Part shown: positions 9,081 to 17,465 of the stretch, piece by piece
Layout: each line of letters starts with the position of its first letter
Numbering within the stretch: the first letter of the stretch is position 1
Assembly (NCBI RefSeq): GCF_003515775.1
Contig: NZ_QWEI01000013.1
Coordinates: 24,714-88,713 of the forward strand
Length of the DNA stretch: 64,000 nucleotides
Origin: Ureibacillus yapensis
GTDB taxonomy: Bacteria > Bacillota > Bacilli > Bacillales_A > Planococcaceae
Direction: 5' to 3'
Translations under genes and position numbers: made by a program
The notes under the pieces: model-generated
Databases searched by the model: none
What the model was told of the DNA's origin: nothing
What the model saw: the letters and a program-made list of their open reading frames with translations, nothing else

Positions 9081-9247
9081 CTTCTGCCTCGAATATTATC
9101 TGGTTAAATAAGGCGTAGGGCTTAGAAAGAAATTAGGCTCTGGGAGGTTTTTTCGGCAACTTCTATTAACTATGATGAAACTAAGAAATATTTACAAAAT
9201 TTAACACAATCTCGGTGGATGGTTAAAAATAGCATGATAAATTTAAT

Positions 9248-9260
9248 CGACAGGCAGTCG
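9248..9260. promoter_or_regulatory. Candidate TetR operator (autoregulation)
   Basis: CGAC-N5-GTCG is an inverted repeat lying 20 bases before the tetR start, close to where transcription should begin. Such sites are typical for TetR regulators controlling their own operon. No binding data are available. Confidence 0.4.
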
Positions 9261-9280
9261 GTCTATAAAGGAGGGTGCCA

Positions 9281-9922
9281 ATGAGGAAAGAAGCAGAAGA
9301 TCGCAGGAACGAAATACTGGATGCTGCGGAAGAACTTTTTGTTCAAAAGGGTTTTGACGGAACCAGTACAAACGAGATTCTGGAAAAGGTCGGGATTGCG
9401 CGCGGGACATTGTATTATCATTTCAAGTCCAAGGAAGATATAATGGACGCTTTGATTAACCGGTATAGTGAACGCCTTTTGGGCCGGGCGCAGAAAATAG
9501 CAGAGAATAAAAGTATTCCGGAAATCGAGCGGATTATCCGCGTGGTGGTCTCGATGAAATTAAGCGGCGATAGCAGGCAGGAGATTATGGAACATATTCA
9601 TAAGCCGCAAAACGCCCTGATGCACCAAAAAATACAAAAAGTCATTGTCAACGGTGTGACACCCATATTGGCAGGAATCATCGAAGAGGGCATGGCACAT
9701 GGGCTGTTTCATACTCCGTATCCGTACGAATGTATGGAGATGCTCGTTGCTTATGCGAATACGGTTTTCGATGATGATCTAGTTGAAATGACCGACGATG
9801 AGCGAGCCAAACGAATACAAGCGCTCATATACAACGGTGAAAAACTTCTCGGTGCAGAAAGTGGAAGTCTGATGAACGCTATGCAAATGTTTGACAACGA
9901 CAAAGGGACAAATCAGAAATGA
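9281..9922 (+). CDS. TetR/AcrR family transcriptional regulator
   Basis: About 213 residues. The N-terminal helix-turn-helix (residues 8-55, with FDGTSTNEILEKVGIARGTLYYHF) is a textbook TetR DNA-binding domain; the rest is an unassigned ligand-binding domain. AAAGGAGG ends 6 bases before the ATG at 9281; the in-frame GTG at 9275 touches the ribosome binding site and is less likely. It leads an operon with the FtsX-like permease (10013) and the ATPase (12324) and probably represses it through the repeat at 9248. The three genes look somewhat richer in G+C than their neighbours by eye, which hints at transfer as a unit. Confidence 0.9.
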   Translation: MRKEAEDRRNEILDAAEELFVQKGFDGTSTNEILEKVGIARGTLYYHFKSKEDIMDALINRYSERLLGRAQKIAENKSIPEIERIIRVVVSMKLSGDSRQEIMEHIHKPQNALMHQKIQKVIVNGVTPILAGIIEEGMAHGLFHTPYPYECMEMLVAYANTVFDDDLVEMTDDERAKRIQALIYNGEKLLGAESGSLMNAMQMFDNDKGTNQK

Positions 9923-10012
9923 AACCAAAGCGGAACTAGGCTTACATTGTTGTCTTTGGCCATTTGTCTAATAGAAAGCCGATTGGAAAATTTGGAACTG
10001 AAGAGGTGACGT

Positions 10013-12319
10013 ATGTTTTTCAGAATAATCCGTAACGACGTGCTAAAGAGCAAAGTAATCACGCTTACCACAATGATATTCGTTGCCGCAGCATCCATGC
10101 TTGTTTCTCTTGCTGCAATCCTGGTCGTTAACCTATCCGGTGCACTCGATACGCTTATGACAAAGGCCGAAACCCCGCACTTTATGCAAATGCATTCAGG
10201 CGATATTGACATTGCGCGGCTTGGAGCCTTTGCTGAGCAAAACCCTAATGTAGATGAATACCAGGTTGTTGAGTTTCTCGGCATGGACGGGGCGGAGATT
10301 GTTTTGGGCAATCATTCGCTGGCGGGAAGCGTGCAGGATAATGGCTTCAGCATACAGAACGAAAAATTCGATTATCTTCTTGATCTTAACGGCAATATCA
10401 TCCAAGTTTCCGATGGAGAGATTTATGTTCCGGTTGCTTATATGAGGGACAACACGGCAAAGGTGGGGGACAAGGCTGTAATAAGCGGGGAGGAGTTTGT
10501 TGTTGCCGGATTCCTGCGAGATTCGACCATGAATTCTTCGCTCTCCGCTTCAAAGCGATTTCTCGTAAGCAGCAATGATTTTGCGGAACTAAAAAACCTT
10601 GGCAGTATCGAGTATTTGATTGAATTTAGGCTAAAGGATTTCTCGGCGATCGGTGAATTTGAAACAGCTTATGCCTCCGCCGGCCTTGAAGCAAATGGAC
10701 CTACCGTGACCTATACACTTTTCAAAACGATGAATGCCGTTTCGGATGGCATGATGATTGCAATTATCCTTTTAATAAGCGCGTTGGTCGTTGCCGTTGC
10801 ATTTATGTGCATCCGCTTTACGCTCCTTGCCAAAATTGAGGGCGATACCCGTGAAATAGGCGTTATGAAGGCAATAGGGATGCGCATATTCGATATAAAG
10901 AAAATCTATCTAGTGAAATACGCCAGCATTGCAGCAATCGGCAGTATTTTTGGCTATATTCTTTCTCTGATGTTCCAGGATGTTCTTCTTGAAAATATAC
11001 GACTTTATATGGGGGAAAGCGAAAATTCGTCCTATGCCAATGTCTTCGGAATGATCGGGATACTGCTCGTGTTCTTTGCAATTATCGTTTATGTCAACGG
11101 AGTGCTGGGAAGATTTCGGAGGATTTCCGCTGCAGAGGCAATACGTTTTGGCGCTTCCCAGGAAAAGAAGCGGAGTGTTAAGGGGTTCTCCCTAAGCAGC
11201 AATCGTCTGTTTGGCACGAATATTTTTCTTGGCATCAAGGATGTGCTTGCGAGGAAAAAGCTTTATGCTACAAGCTTGGCAGTGCTTGTGATTTCGGCGT
11301 TCATCATGATTGTTCCGCAAAACCTTTATAATACGATTTCCTCCAAAAACTTCATTCAGTACATGGGGATTGGAAATTACGACTTGCGCATCCAGACAAG
11401 TGAACCCAACAAAGCCGATGAAATCGCAAAGACGATTGAAAGAGATGAAGACGTAGTTAATTATGCCGTGATGACAACAAAGACTTTCAAAGTCAAATCG
11501 GGTAATGGGTCAGAGGAAAATATAAAAGTTGAACTTGGAGACCATACGGCATTTCCAATTCAATATGCTGAAGGAAGAGCTCCTAGCCGAAATGATGAAA
11601 TCGCGCTATCAACAATCAATGCAGACGAGATGGGCAAAAAGGTCGGCGATGTACTTACGCTCGTAATTCAAGGGAAGGAGCAAAATCTTGCAATTACCGG
11701 AATTTATTCTGACGTTACCAATGGAGGAAAAACCGCAAAGGCTGTTTTCGCAGACCATTCAGCAAATGCCATATGGACCATCGTTTGCGTCGCGCTTTCG
11801 GATGAATCTCTTGTTGCTTCGAAAGTTTCACAGTATTCCAGCATATTTGATTTTGCGAAGACTTCCGACATTGATGAATTTGTTTCGCAGACCCTCGGCT
11901 CGACAATTGATTCCATAGAGATGGTCTCCTACGTTTCGGTTGCCATCGCGCTGTTAATTATGGTGTTGGTGACACTGCTCTTTATGAAGTTGCTCGTTGC
12001 GAAGGATCGATATTCCATTGCTGTCATGAAAGTTTTTGGGTTTACAAACTCGGATATCACGACGCAATATATTGTACGTTCGCTATTTGTTCTGTTCATT
12101 GGAATTACTCTAGGAACGCTTTTGGCAAACACATTTGGAGAGATGCTTGCAGGCATGGTCATCTCATCGTTCGGGGCAACGGCGTTTCATTTTGAAGTCA
12201 ACCCGCTCAAGGCTTATCTATTTAGCCCGCTCCTGATGGTTTGTGCAGTACTGATTGCAACGATTATTGGCACATCCCGCGCAGGGGAAATAAAAATTTC
12301 CGAACATATAAAGGAGTAG
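10013..12319 (+). CDS. ABC transporter permease, FtsX-like (MacB type), double module
   Basis: 768 residues built as two FtsX/MacB modules. A first membrane helix (about 15-37) is followed by a large extracellular domain (about 40-240), three helices (about 245-270, 300-325 and 343-365), a central helix (about 418-440), a second extracellular domain (about 445-630) and three more helices near the end. DTREIGVMKAIGM is the usual cytoplasmic coupling motif. These permeases do not form a classic channel; they act as mechanotransmitters or exporters of peptides, lipids or antibiotics. The substrate is unknown. The start has GAGGTGAC upstream. The next gene is 4 bases away. Confidence 0.88.
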   Translation: MFFRIIRNDVLKSKVITLTTMIFVAAASMLVSLAAILVVNLSGALDTLMTKAETPHFMQMHSGDIDIARLGAFAEQNPNVDEYQVVEFLGMDGAEIVLGNHSLAGSVQDNGFSIQNEKFDYLLDLNGNIIQVSDGEIYVPVAYMRDNTAKVGDKAVISGEEFVVAGFLRDSTMNSSLSASKRFLVSSNDFAELKNLGSIEYLIEFRLKDFSAIGEFETAYASAGLEANGPTVTYTLFKTMNAVSDGMMIAIILLISALVVAVAFMCIRFTLLAKIEGDTREIGVMKAIGMRIFDIKKIYLVKYASIAAIGSIFGYILSLMFQDVLLENIRLYMGESENSSYANVFGMIGILLVFFAIIVYVNGVLGRFRRISAAEAIRFGASQEKKRSVKGFSLSSNRLFGTNIFLGIKDVLARKKLYATSLAVLVISAFIMIVPQNLYNTISSKNFIQYMGIGNYDLRIQTSEPNKADEIAKTIERDEDVVNYAVMTTKTFKVKSGNGSEENIKVELGDHTAFPIQYAEGRAPSRNDEIALSTINADEMGKKVGDVLTLVIQGKEQNLAITGIYSDVTNGGKTAKAVFADHSANAIWTIVCVALSDESLVASKVSQYSSIFDFAKTSDIDEFVSQTLGSTIDSIEMVSYVSVAIALLIMVLVTLLFMKLLVAKDRYSIAVMKVFGFTNSDITTQYIVRSLFVLFIGITLGTLLANTFGEMLAGMVISSFGATAFHFEVNPLKAYLFSPLLMVCAVLIATIIGTSRAGEIKISEHIKE

Positions 12320-12323
12320 TCAT

Positions 12324-13082
12324 ATGAACAGGATTATTATCGGTGATAGAATTGTCAAAACTTTTGGCGAGGGCGATGAGCAACGCAATGTTTTGAATGG
12401 AGTTTCCGTTGAAATAAATGAGGGCGAGTTCGTGTCGGTTATGGGTCCCTCAGGCTCCGGGAAATCGACGTTGATGTATGCTTTAAGCGGAATTGATCAT
12501 GTGGATGATGGGAAGGTCCTTTTTAACGGCAAGGATTTATCGACCGTTACGGAGAGTGAACTTTCAGATTTACGCAGAACCAAAATGGGGTTTGTTTTTC
12601 AACAGCCAACCATGCTAAAAAACCTGAATATCCTCGACAACATTATCTTGCCGGCGATGCGCAGCAACAGAAAAAACACCGCCAAAATTGTGGCAAAGGC
12701 ACGAACGCTTATGAAGAGGGTGGGCATTGCGGAACTTGAAACGCGGGATATTACACAAGTATCGGGCGGCCAGCTTCAACGAGCAGGTATTTGCAGGGCG
12801 CTGATGAGCAGTCCGGAAATACTCTTCGGCGACGAACCGACTGGGGCGCTCAACTCACAATCAGCCAATGAGATCATGGACATTTTTACTGAAATCAACG
12901 CAGAGGGAACAGCGATGTTGCTTGTCACCCACGATGCAAAAGTTGCTGCGCGGACGGAACGGATTTTGTTCATGCGAGATGGACAAATCGTGAACGAGTT
13001 GAGGCTTTCTAAGTATGACGGGCTGAACTTTGATCAGAGAATCCAAAAAGTGGCGTCGAAAATGTTGGAAATAGGCATATAA
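12324..13082 (+). CDS. ABC transporter ATP-binding protein (MacB/LolD type)
   Basis: 252 residues with all nucleotide-binding motifs: Walker A GPSGSGKST, Q-loop FQQPTMLKN, signature VSGGQLQRAGICRAL, Walker B ILFGDEPTGALNS and the His switch VTHD. It powers the FtsX-like permease encoded just upstream. AAGGAG precedes the ATG by 8 bases, inside the end of the permease gene, so translation is probably coupled. The TetR regulator at 9281 is the likely control point. After the signature the sequence follows the MacB/LolD pattern. It has a short C-terminal extension (about residues 225-252). Confidence 0.92.
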   Translation: MNRIIIGDRIVKTFGEGDEQRNVLNGVSVEINEGEFVSVMGPSGSGKSTLMYALSGIDHVDDGKVLFNGKDLSTVTESELSDLRRTKMGFVFQQPTMLKNLNILDNIILPAMRSNRKNTAKIVAKARTLMKRVGIAELETRDITQVSGGQLQRAGICRALMSSPEILFGDEPTGALNSQSANEIMDIFTEINAEGTAMLLVTHDAKVAARTERILFMRDGQIVNELRLSKYDGLNFDQRIQKVASKMLEIGI

Positions 13083-13111
13083 TTTGTTTCACTGCAATTT
13101 CACGTACTGTA

Positions 13112-13145
13112 AAGAACCACTTCTCGCAACTGAGAAGTGGTTCTT
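13112..13145. terminator. Perfect 14-bp hairpin, probable terminator
   Basis: AAGAACCACTTCTC and its exact complement surround a 6-base loop. There is no clean T-run on either side (TTCTTACC on +, TTCTTTAC on -), so termination strength is doubtful. It lies between convergent genes. Confidence 0.5.
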
Positions 13146-13225
13146 ACCATAAAAGGTGATTTCGGCAATAGTAGAAGTGGGTTGCCTCGCCAGCTGACTT
13201 TCTTTTACTGCCTTGCCCATACGTT

Positions 13226-14137
13226 TTAGTCATTGGCGGAAGAACTTTTTCGTTCTTTTTCTATTTGCAAATATCGCCATAATAATATGGAAATTTCATG
13301 GGCTTCCGCTTCGTGGGATGTGTCTTTAAATGAGCTGTTAAAGGCAGGCAATACCGCTTCCAATACATAAATATTTTTATGCTCTGCTTGAAGCGCTTGG
13401 AGCAAGTAATTTGCATACTCGACACCGCTTTCGGCAACATCGGGTGTTAGTTTTTCTGTAAAACCTTGCAATTGATCAACCAGCATGCTGCTTGTGATCA
13501 TCGTTTCATCCCGTTTATGGTGAAGCGCCTGGAAAATATCCGAAGTAATTAAAACACTTTCTGTTTTCTGTAGATGCGCCAATATTCCTTCCACATGGTT
13601 TAAAGTGTTTTTTACCACATCTTCAGGAGTAGCCAATTGTTTGGTAATCATCCTAATCACTCTATAGGAATGCTGCATCATGGCAATCGCTTGTACGGCG
13701 CACTCATAGGAGTATTCACGCATTTGTTCGCCATAGACGTCGACCATTCTGGATGCTAGCCATTCAATTTCATCAATTAAATGCTTATCCAGCACTTGCC
13801 TTAGTTCTTCGTCTTTCATGCTGCCTACTGCTTCAAAAATTTGCATTAAATTATGTTTTCGGTGGATATAGGCAACCAATGCAATTTGCTTTAGCAGTAC
13901 ATTTTTATCATCTGGTTTTGTATTGAAAGCCACTTCATACCGGTTGTTCATTATTTCTTCCCTTGCTTGGTCCAAGATGGCGATCAGGCACTGGACTTTC
14001 GAACCGAAGTGGTTATAGAATGTTCCCTTTGATACATTGGCTGCGGAAATAATGTCAATAATAGAGGTATCATTAAAACCTTTGTCTAAAAAGAGTTGAC
14101 GTGCAGCATGGATAATCTGTCGTTTTCTTTTATTCAT
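13226..14137 (-). CDS. TetR/AcrR family regulator of the divergent MFS exporter
   Basis: 303 residues, longer than the usual 190-220. Residues 5-50 form the TetR helix-turn-helix (FNDTSIIDIISAANVSKGTFYNHFGS). The long C-terminal region is helical, with no recognised ligand pocket. Divergence from the MFS drug exporter at 14297 and an inverted repeat at 14162-14181, just downstream of its own -10 box, argue that it represses both itself and the exporter. The ligand is probably an exported compound, which is an inference. It starts at the ATG whose complement is at 14135-14137. Confidence 0.88.
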   Translation of the reverse strand: MNKRKRQIIHAARQLFLDKGFNDTSIIDIISAANVSKGTFYNHFGSKVQCLIAILDQAREEIMNNRYEVAFNTKPDDKNVLLKQIALVAYIHRKHNLMQIFEAVGSMKDEELRQVLDKHLIDEIEWLASRMVDVYGEQMREYSYECAVQAIAMMQHSYRVIRMITKQLATPEDVVKNTLNHVEGILAHLQKTESVLITSDIFQALHHKRDETMITSSMLVDQLQGFTEKLTPDVAESGVEYANYLLQALQAEHKNIYVLEAVLPAFNSSFKDTSHEAEAHEISILLWRYLQIEKERKSSSAND

Positions 14138-14161
14138 CTTTTCACCTGTTTGTTTGTAATT

Positions 14162-14181
14162 TTACGATAATTATACCGTAA
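14162..14181. promoter_or_regulatory. Candidate TetR operator between divergent regulator and exporter
   Basis: TTACG.TA at the left and TA.CGTAA at the right form a 20-base near-palindrome. It lies at the expected transcription start of the regulator gene. Confidence 0.5.
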
Positions 14182-14209
14182 GTATAATTTGAAAACGCTT
14201 TTAATTCAA
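14181..14209 (-). promoter_or_regulatory. Sigma-A promoter for the TetR gene
   Basis: On the minus strand TTGAAT (complement of 14204-14209) and TATACT (complement of 14181-14186) are 17 bases apart. The operator candidate follows immediately. Confidence 0.55.
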
Positions 14210-14296
14210 TGTTTAAGACTATAAATATATTTTTGTTGATAAAAATAGACTGTCGGTATAGAATGTATTTCAGGGTGAAATGAATTAAGAGAGAGA

Positions 14297-15850
14297 GTGT
14301 GGAAAATAAATATGCATAGTGAACAGACAGCTAAAAAGCCTCCATATTTGATGATTGCCATCTTATTTGTAGGAACGTTTGTTGCTTTTTTAAATAATAC
14401 ATTACTCAATGTTGCACTTCCTACCATTATGGTAGATCTAGATGTTACGTATGCAACGGTGCAATGGCTGGCAACTGGCTATATGCTGGTAAGTGGGGTA
14501 TTGGTGCCCGCTTCGGCCTTTTTGATTACACGATTTAAAACGAGACCATTATTTATTTTTGCAATGGCAGTCTTCACGATTGGTACATTGCTCGCTGCGA
14601 CCGCGCCTACTTTCGCTTTATTATTAGCGGGACGCATGGTTCAAGCGGTAGGGGCATCGGTTATGTCTCCGCTTCTGATGAACGTGATGCTAATTAGTTT
14701 CCCGGTTGAAAAGCGTGGGGCGGCGATGGGGATGTTCGGGCTGGTAATGATTGCAGCACCGGCGATTGGTCCAACTTTATCAGGCTGGATTGTCGAACAT
14801 TACGATTGGCGCGTTCTATTTGAAATGATTCTGCCAATCGCGGTCATCAGTTTATTGTTAAGTATTTGGAAATTGCAAAATGTACTTCCAAACAAACATG
14901 TTACATTGGACTATTTTTCGATTGTACTTTCAACAATTGGTTTTGGCGGATTGTTGTACGGTGTAAGTACTGCTGGCAATGATGGTTGGACCGATCCAAT
15001 CGTACTTGCAACTGTTATTATCGGGATTATCGGTATTGTTTTATTTGTTGTACGTCAAGTGAAGCTTGAGACACCGGTGTTAAGTATGGAAATTTTTAAA
15101 TCGCCATTATTTGCATTGTCTGCCGTCATCAGCGCAGTGCTTTCCATGGCATTGATGGGCGGTATGATTTTAACGCCAGCTTATGTTCAAAGTGTACGGG
15201 GCATCCATCCTTTTGAATCGGGATTAATGATGTTGCCGGGTGCTCTTGTGATGGCTGTCATGTCGCCAATTACAGGACGCTTGTTTGATAGAATAGGACC
15301 CCGTATTTTAGCGATAGTCGGATTAACGATTACTGCTATTGCAACTTATATGTTGTCATTTTTGGATGTTGATTCAACTTACTCATTCATTATTAGCATC
15401 TATACAATCCGCATGCTTGGGATTTCGTTGGTCATGATGCCAATCATGACGAATGGTTTGAATTCATTGCCGGGACGCCTAAATCCGCATGGTACTGCAG
15501 CCAACAATACTGTTCAACAGTTGGCGGGTTCACTAGGGACTGCCATTTTGGTGGCGGTGATGAATGCCAGAACAACGTCAGCTGCGGAAGATTTGGCAGC
15601 CAAGGCTAAAAGCCAAGTGACAGGAGCAATGACGGAAGAGCAAATTGCAGCAATGAAAGCTCAAATTGGCCAGCAAGCACTTTTGGATGGCATACAGTTC
15701 TCGTTTGTTGTCGCAACGATTATCACAGTTGTGGCACTCATACTGTCATTATTCCTGAAACGCGCGGTCAGCCCGGACAATGTGAAGCAGGTTAACGCTT
15801 CACAACCTAGAGTTGTGGAAACTCCTGCAAATGCAACCTTAAGTAAATAA
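14297..15850 (+). CDS. MFS multidrug exporter, DHA2 family (EmrB/QacA, 14 TM)
   Basis: 517 residues with about 14 hydrophobic helices. The first helix pair carries the family motif LNVALPTIMVDLDVTYATVQW. LLAGRMVQAVGASVMSPL and the GPTLSGWIVEHYDWRVLFE motif C follow, as in proton-driven drug exporters of the EmrB/QacA/LmrB group. The substrate is unknown; exporters of this type move hydrophobic drugs or dyes. Both possible starts are weakly supported: GTG at 14297 after a purine-rich GAGAGAG, or ATG at 14312. A TetR gene is divergent, with a shared operator candidate at 14162. The terminator is at 15895. Confidence 0.9.
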   Translation: MWKINMHSEQTAKKPPYLMIAILFVGTFVAFLNNTLLNVALPTIMVDLDVTYATVQWLATGYMLVSGVLVPASAFLITRFKTRPLFIFAMAVFTIGTLLAATAPTFALLLAGRMVQAVGASVMSPLLMNVMLISFPVEKRGAAMGMFGLVMIAAPAIGPTLSGWIVEHYDWRVLFEMILPIAVISLLLSIWKLQNVLPNKHVTLDYFSIVLSTIGFGGLLYGVSTAGNDGWTDPIVLATVIIGIIGIVLFVVRQVKLETPVLSMEIFKSPLFALSAVISAVLSMALMGGMILTPAYVQSVRGIHPFESGLMMLPGALVMAVMSPITGRLFDRIGPRILAIVGLTITAIATYMLSFLDVDSTYSFIISIYTIRMLGISLVMMPIMTNGLNSLPGRLNPHGTAANNTVQQLAGSLGTAILVAVMNARTTSAAEDLAAKAKSQVTGAMTEEQIAAMKAQIGQQALLDGIQFSFVVATIITVVALILSLFLKRAVSPDNVKQVNASQPRVVETPANATLSK

Positions 15851-15894
15851 GCATCGTTTATACTTTGCACCTATCACTGTGTATTAAAATAAAG

Positions 15895-15925
15895 AAGGCC
15901 GTTCCCTTGATGGAATGGCCTTTTT
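15895..15925 (+). terminator. Rho-independent terminator
   Basis: AAGGCC and TTCC pair with GGAA and GGCCTT, followed by TTTTT, ending the MFS transcript. Confidence 0.8.
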
Positions 15926-16108
15926 CGGGGATTGCGATGCTTTAGGTATACCGGCAATTATTTTTTAATTTGGTTGAAAGCCACTTTTACGGAATACAAT
16001 ATATAAGAATGACAAATGAATAAATTGATGCCGTGTTATCTTTTCTAACATGTATTTTTGTGTATAATGAAGAAGGAAATGAGCAAATTTTCGCTTGGGG
16101 GTTTTGGG

Positions 16109-17320
16109 ATGGATGTTCTTGATTTTCTGGAGAAGTTAGATGAAATCAACGTTTTATTTGAACCAATCTACAGTGCGGATGAACACGTAATTACCGCATA
16201 TGAAGTCATTGGCCAATATATAAATGAAGGTGAAACACTGGACGTTATTGATTTTACGTATGATGAATCAATACCAGCCGATATTCGCAATGAAGTAGAG
16301 CATGCGCTAGTTAAAAAAGCATTGCTCTTGGCAAGGGAAGAAGTGCAGACCAATGGGGTAAGGCTTTATCTCCCCTGTAATCCCAATCTGCTGATGGAGG
16401 ATTTTGGCGAGAGCTATTTCAAACTATTGAAAGAAGAAATCGGGGAAGAATTTCTGCCTTTTATCTATCTCGTCATACCGGAGCATAAGTTCAAAGGGGA
16501 AACGCAGCAACTGCAGCATCCGATTCGCTATATAAAAACATATGGGGTCAAGATTGCATTAGCTAATATTGGTTCCGAAAGCAACCTGGATCAAATTTTG
16601 ATGTTTGAACCCGCTACTTTAAAAATCAATGTATCCCAACTCAATTACAATGCTTGGGGTGCACAAAACCACGTTTTTACCACAATCCAAACATTGGCCA
16701 TAAAGATTGGTGCAACGTTAATGTTTGATAATATCCGAACGGATTATCAACTGCACCATGCATGGAAAAGCGGAGCAAGGTTTTTTAAAGGGGGCTATTT
16801 ACAAAAGCCCACAAGTCAATTTATACCAAAAGATACACTAAAAGAACGCTTCCGCAATGAATGCAAGCAATTTATCGCTACTGAAAAAAGGCTGCTTGAA
16901 GTGAAGTTTGAAGAAATGAAAAACTTGCAAAAAACCATTACCACAATCGTGGATAACATCAAACCGGACGGAAAAAACGTGGAAAAATTATTGCAGTTAG
17001 CCAAAGAATTGGAGAAGCATGCCTTTCGTTTTTATATTTGCAACGATGAAGGATTCCAACTTTCCCCCAACGTGGTTTACCACAATGGGAAATGGGATGT
17101 GGAACAATGTGCAGTAGGGAAGAACTGGAGCTGGCGTCCGTATTTTCTGTTTAATATCATTAAAATAAGGAATACCGAGAAAGGAAATCTTTCGAGTATA
17201 TACAGCGATATTGAAACAGGGGAGCTAACACGTACATTCTCGATGGCCTTGAATGACCATGAATATTTATTTGTGGATATTACCTACGATTATCTTTACG
17301 AACATAATATCGTGAATTAA
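16109..17320 (+). CDS. ykuI: YkuI-like protein: degenerate EAL domain plus PAS-like C-terminal domain
   Basis: About 403 residues, matching B. subtilis YkuI (407) in length and domain order: an EAL domain at 1-250, a linking helix at about 255-300 and a PAS/Cache-like domain ending in NWSWRPYFLFNI and DITYDYLYEHN. YkuI binds cyclic di-GMP. Here several EAL catalytic positions are altered: the signature is YEVIGQY (E32), the DDFG-like loop is ALANIGSE (Ala152 where active enzymes and YkuI have Asp), and the late Glu is replaced by Asp in MFDNIRT. It should not hydrolyse c-di-GMP and may be a receptor, if it binds at all. The start at 16109 has GGGGG upstream. A TATAAT at 16063-16068 lies before it, so a longer form is unlikely. 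It is monocistronic. Confidence 0.88.
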   Translation: MDVLDFLEKLDEINVLFEPIYSADEHVITAYEVIGQYINEGETLDVIDFTYDESIPADIRNEVEHALVKKALLLAREEVQTNGVRLYLPCNPNLLMEDFGESYFKLLKEEIGEEFLPFIYLVIPEHKFKGETQQLQHPIRYIKTYGVKIALANIGSESNLDQILMFEPATLKINVSQLNYNAWGAQNHVFTTIQTLAIKIGATLMFDNIRTDYQLHHAWKSGARFFKGGYLQKPTSQFIPKDTLKERFRNECKQFIATEKRLLEVKFEEMKNLQKTITTIVDNIKPDGKNVEKLLQLAKELEKHAFRFYICNDEGFQLSPNVVYHNGKWDVEQCAVGKNWSWRPYFLFNIIKIRNTEKGNLSSIYSDIETGELTRTFSMALNDHEYLFVDITYDYLYEHNIVN

Positions 17321-17324
17321 TAGA

Positions 17325-17368
17325 AAATCCTTATTTAAAGGCATACAGCCATTAAATAGGGATTTTTT
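17325..17368 (+). terminator. Rho-independent terminator
   Basis: AAATCC.TATTTAA pairs with TTAAATA.GGATTT, followed by a run of Ts. It ends the ykuI transcript. Confidence 0.8.
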
Positions 17369-17465
17369 ATTTGCCTTAAGTCTGCTTCATAAGTTATGAA
17401 AAGCAAAATAGAAACATAAAGTTAATAGATGTAATTACTTTGAACGATGAAAGGGAGGAAATCAT

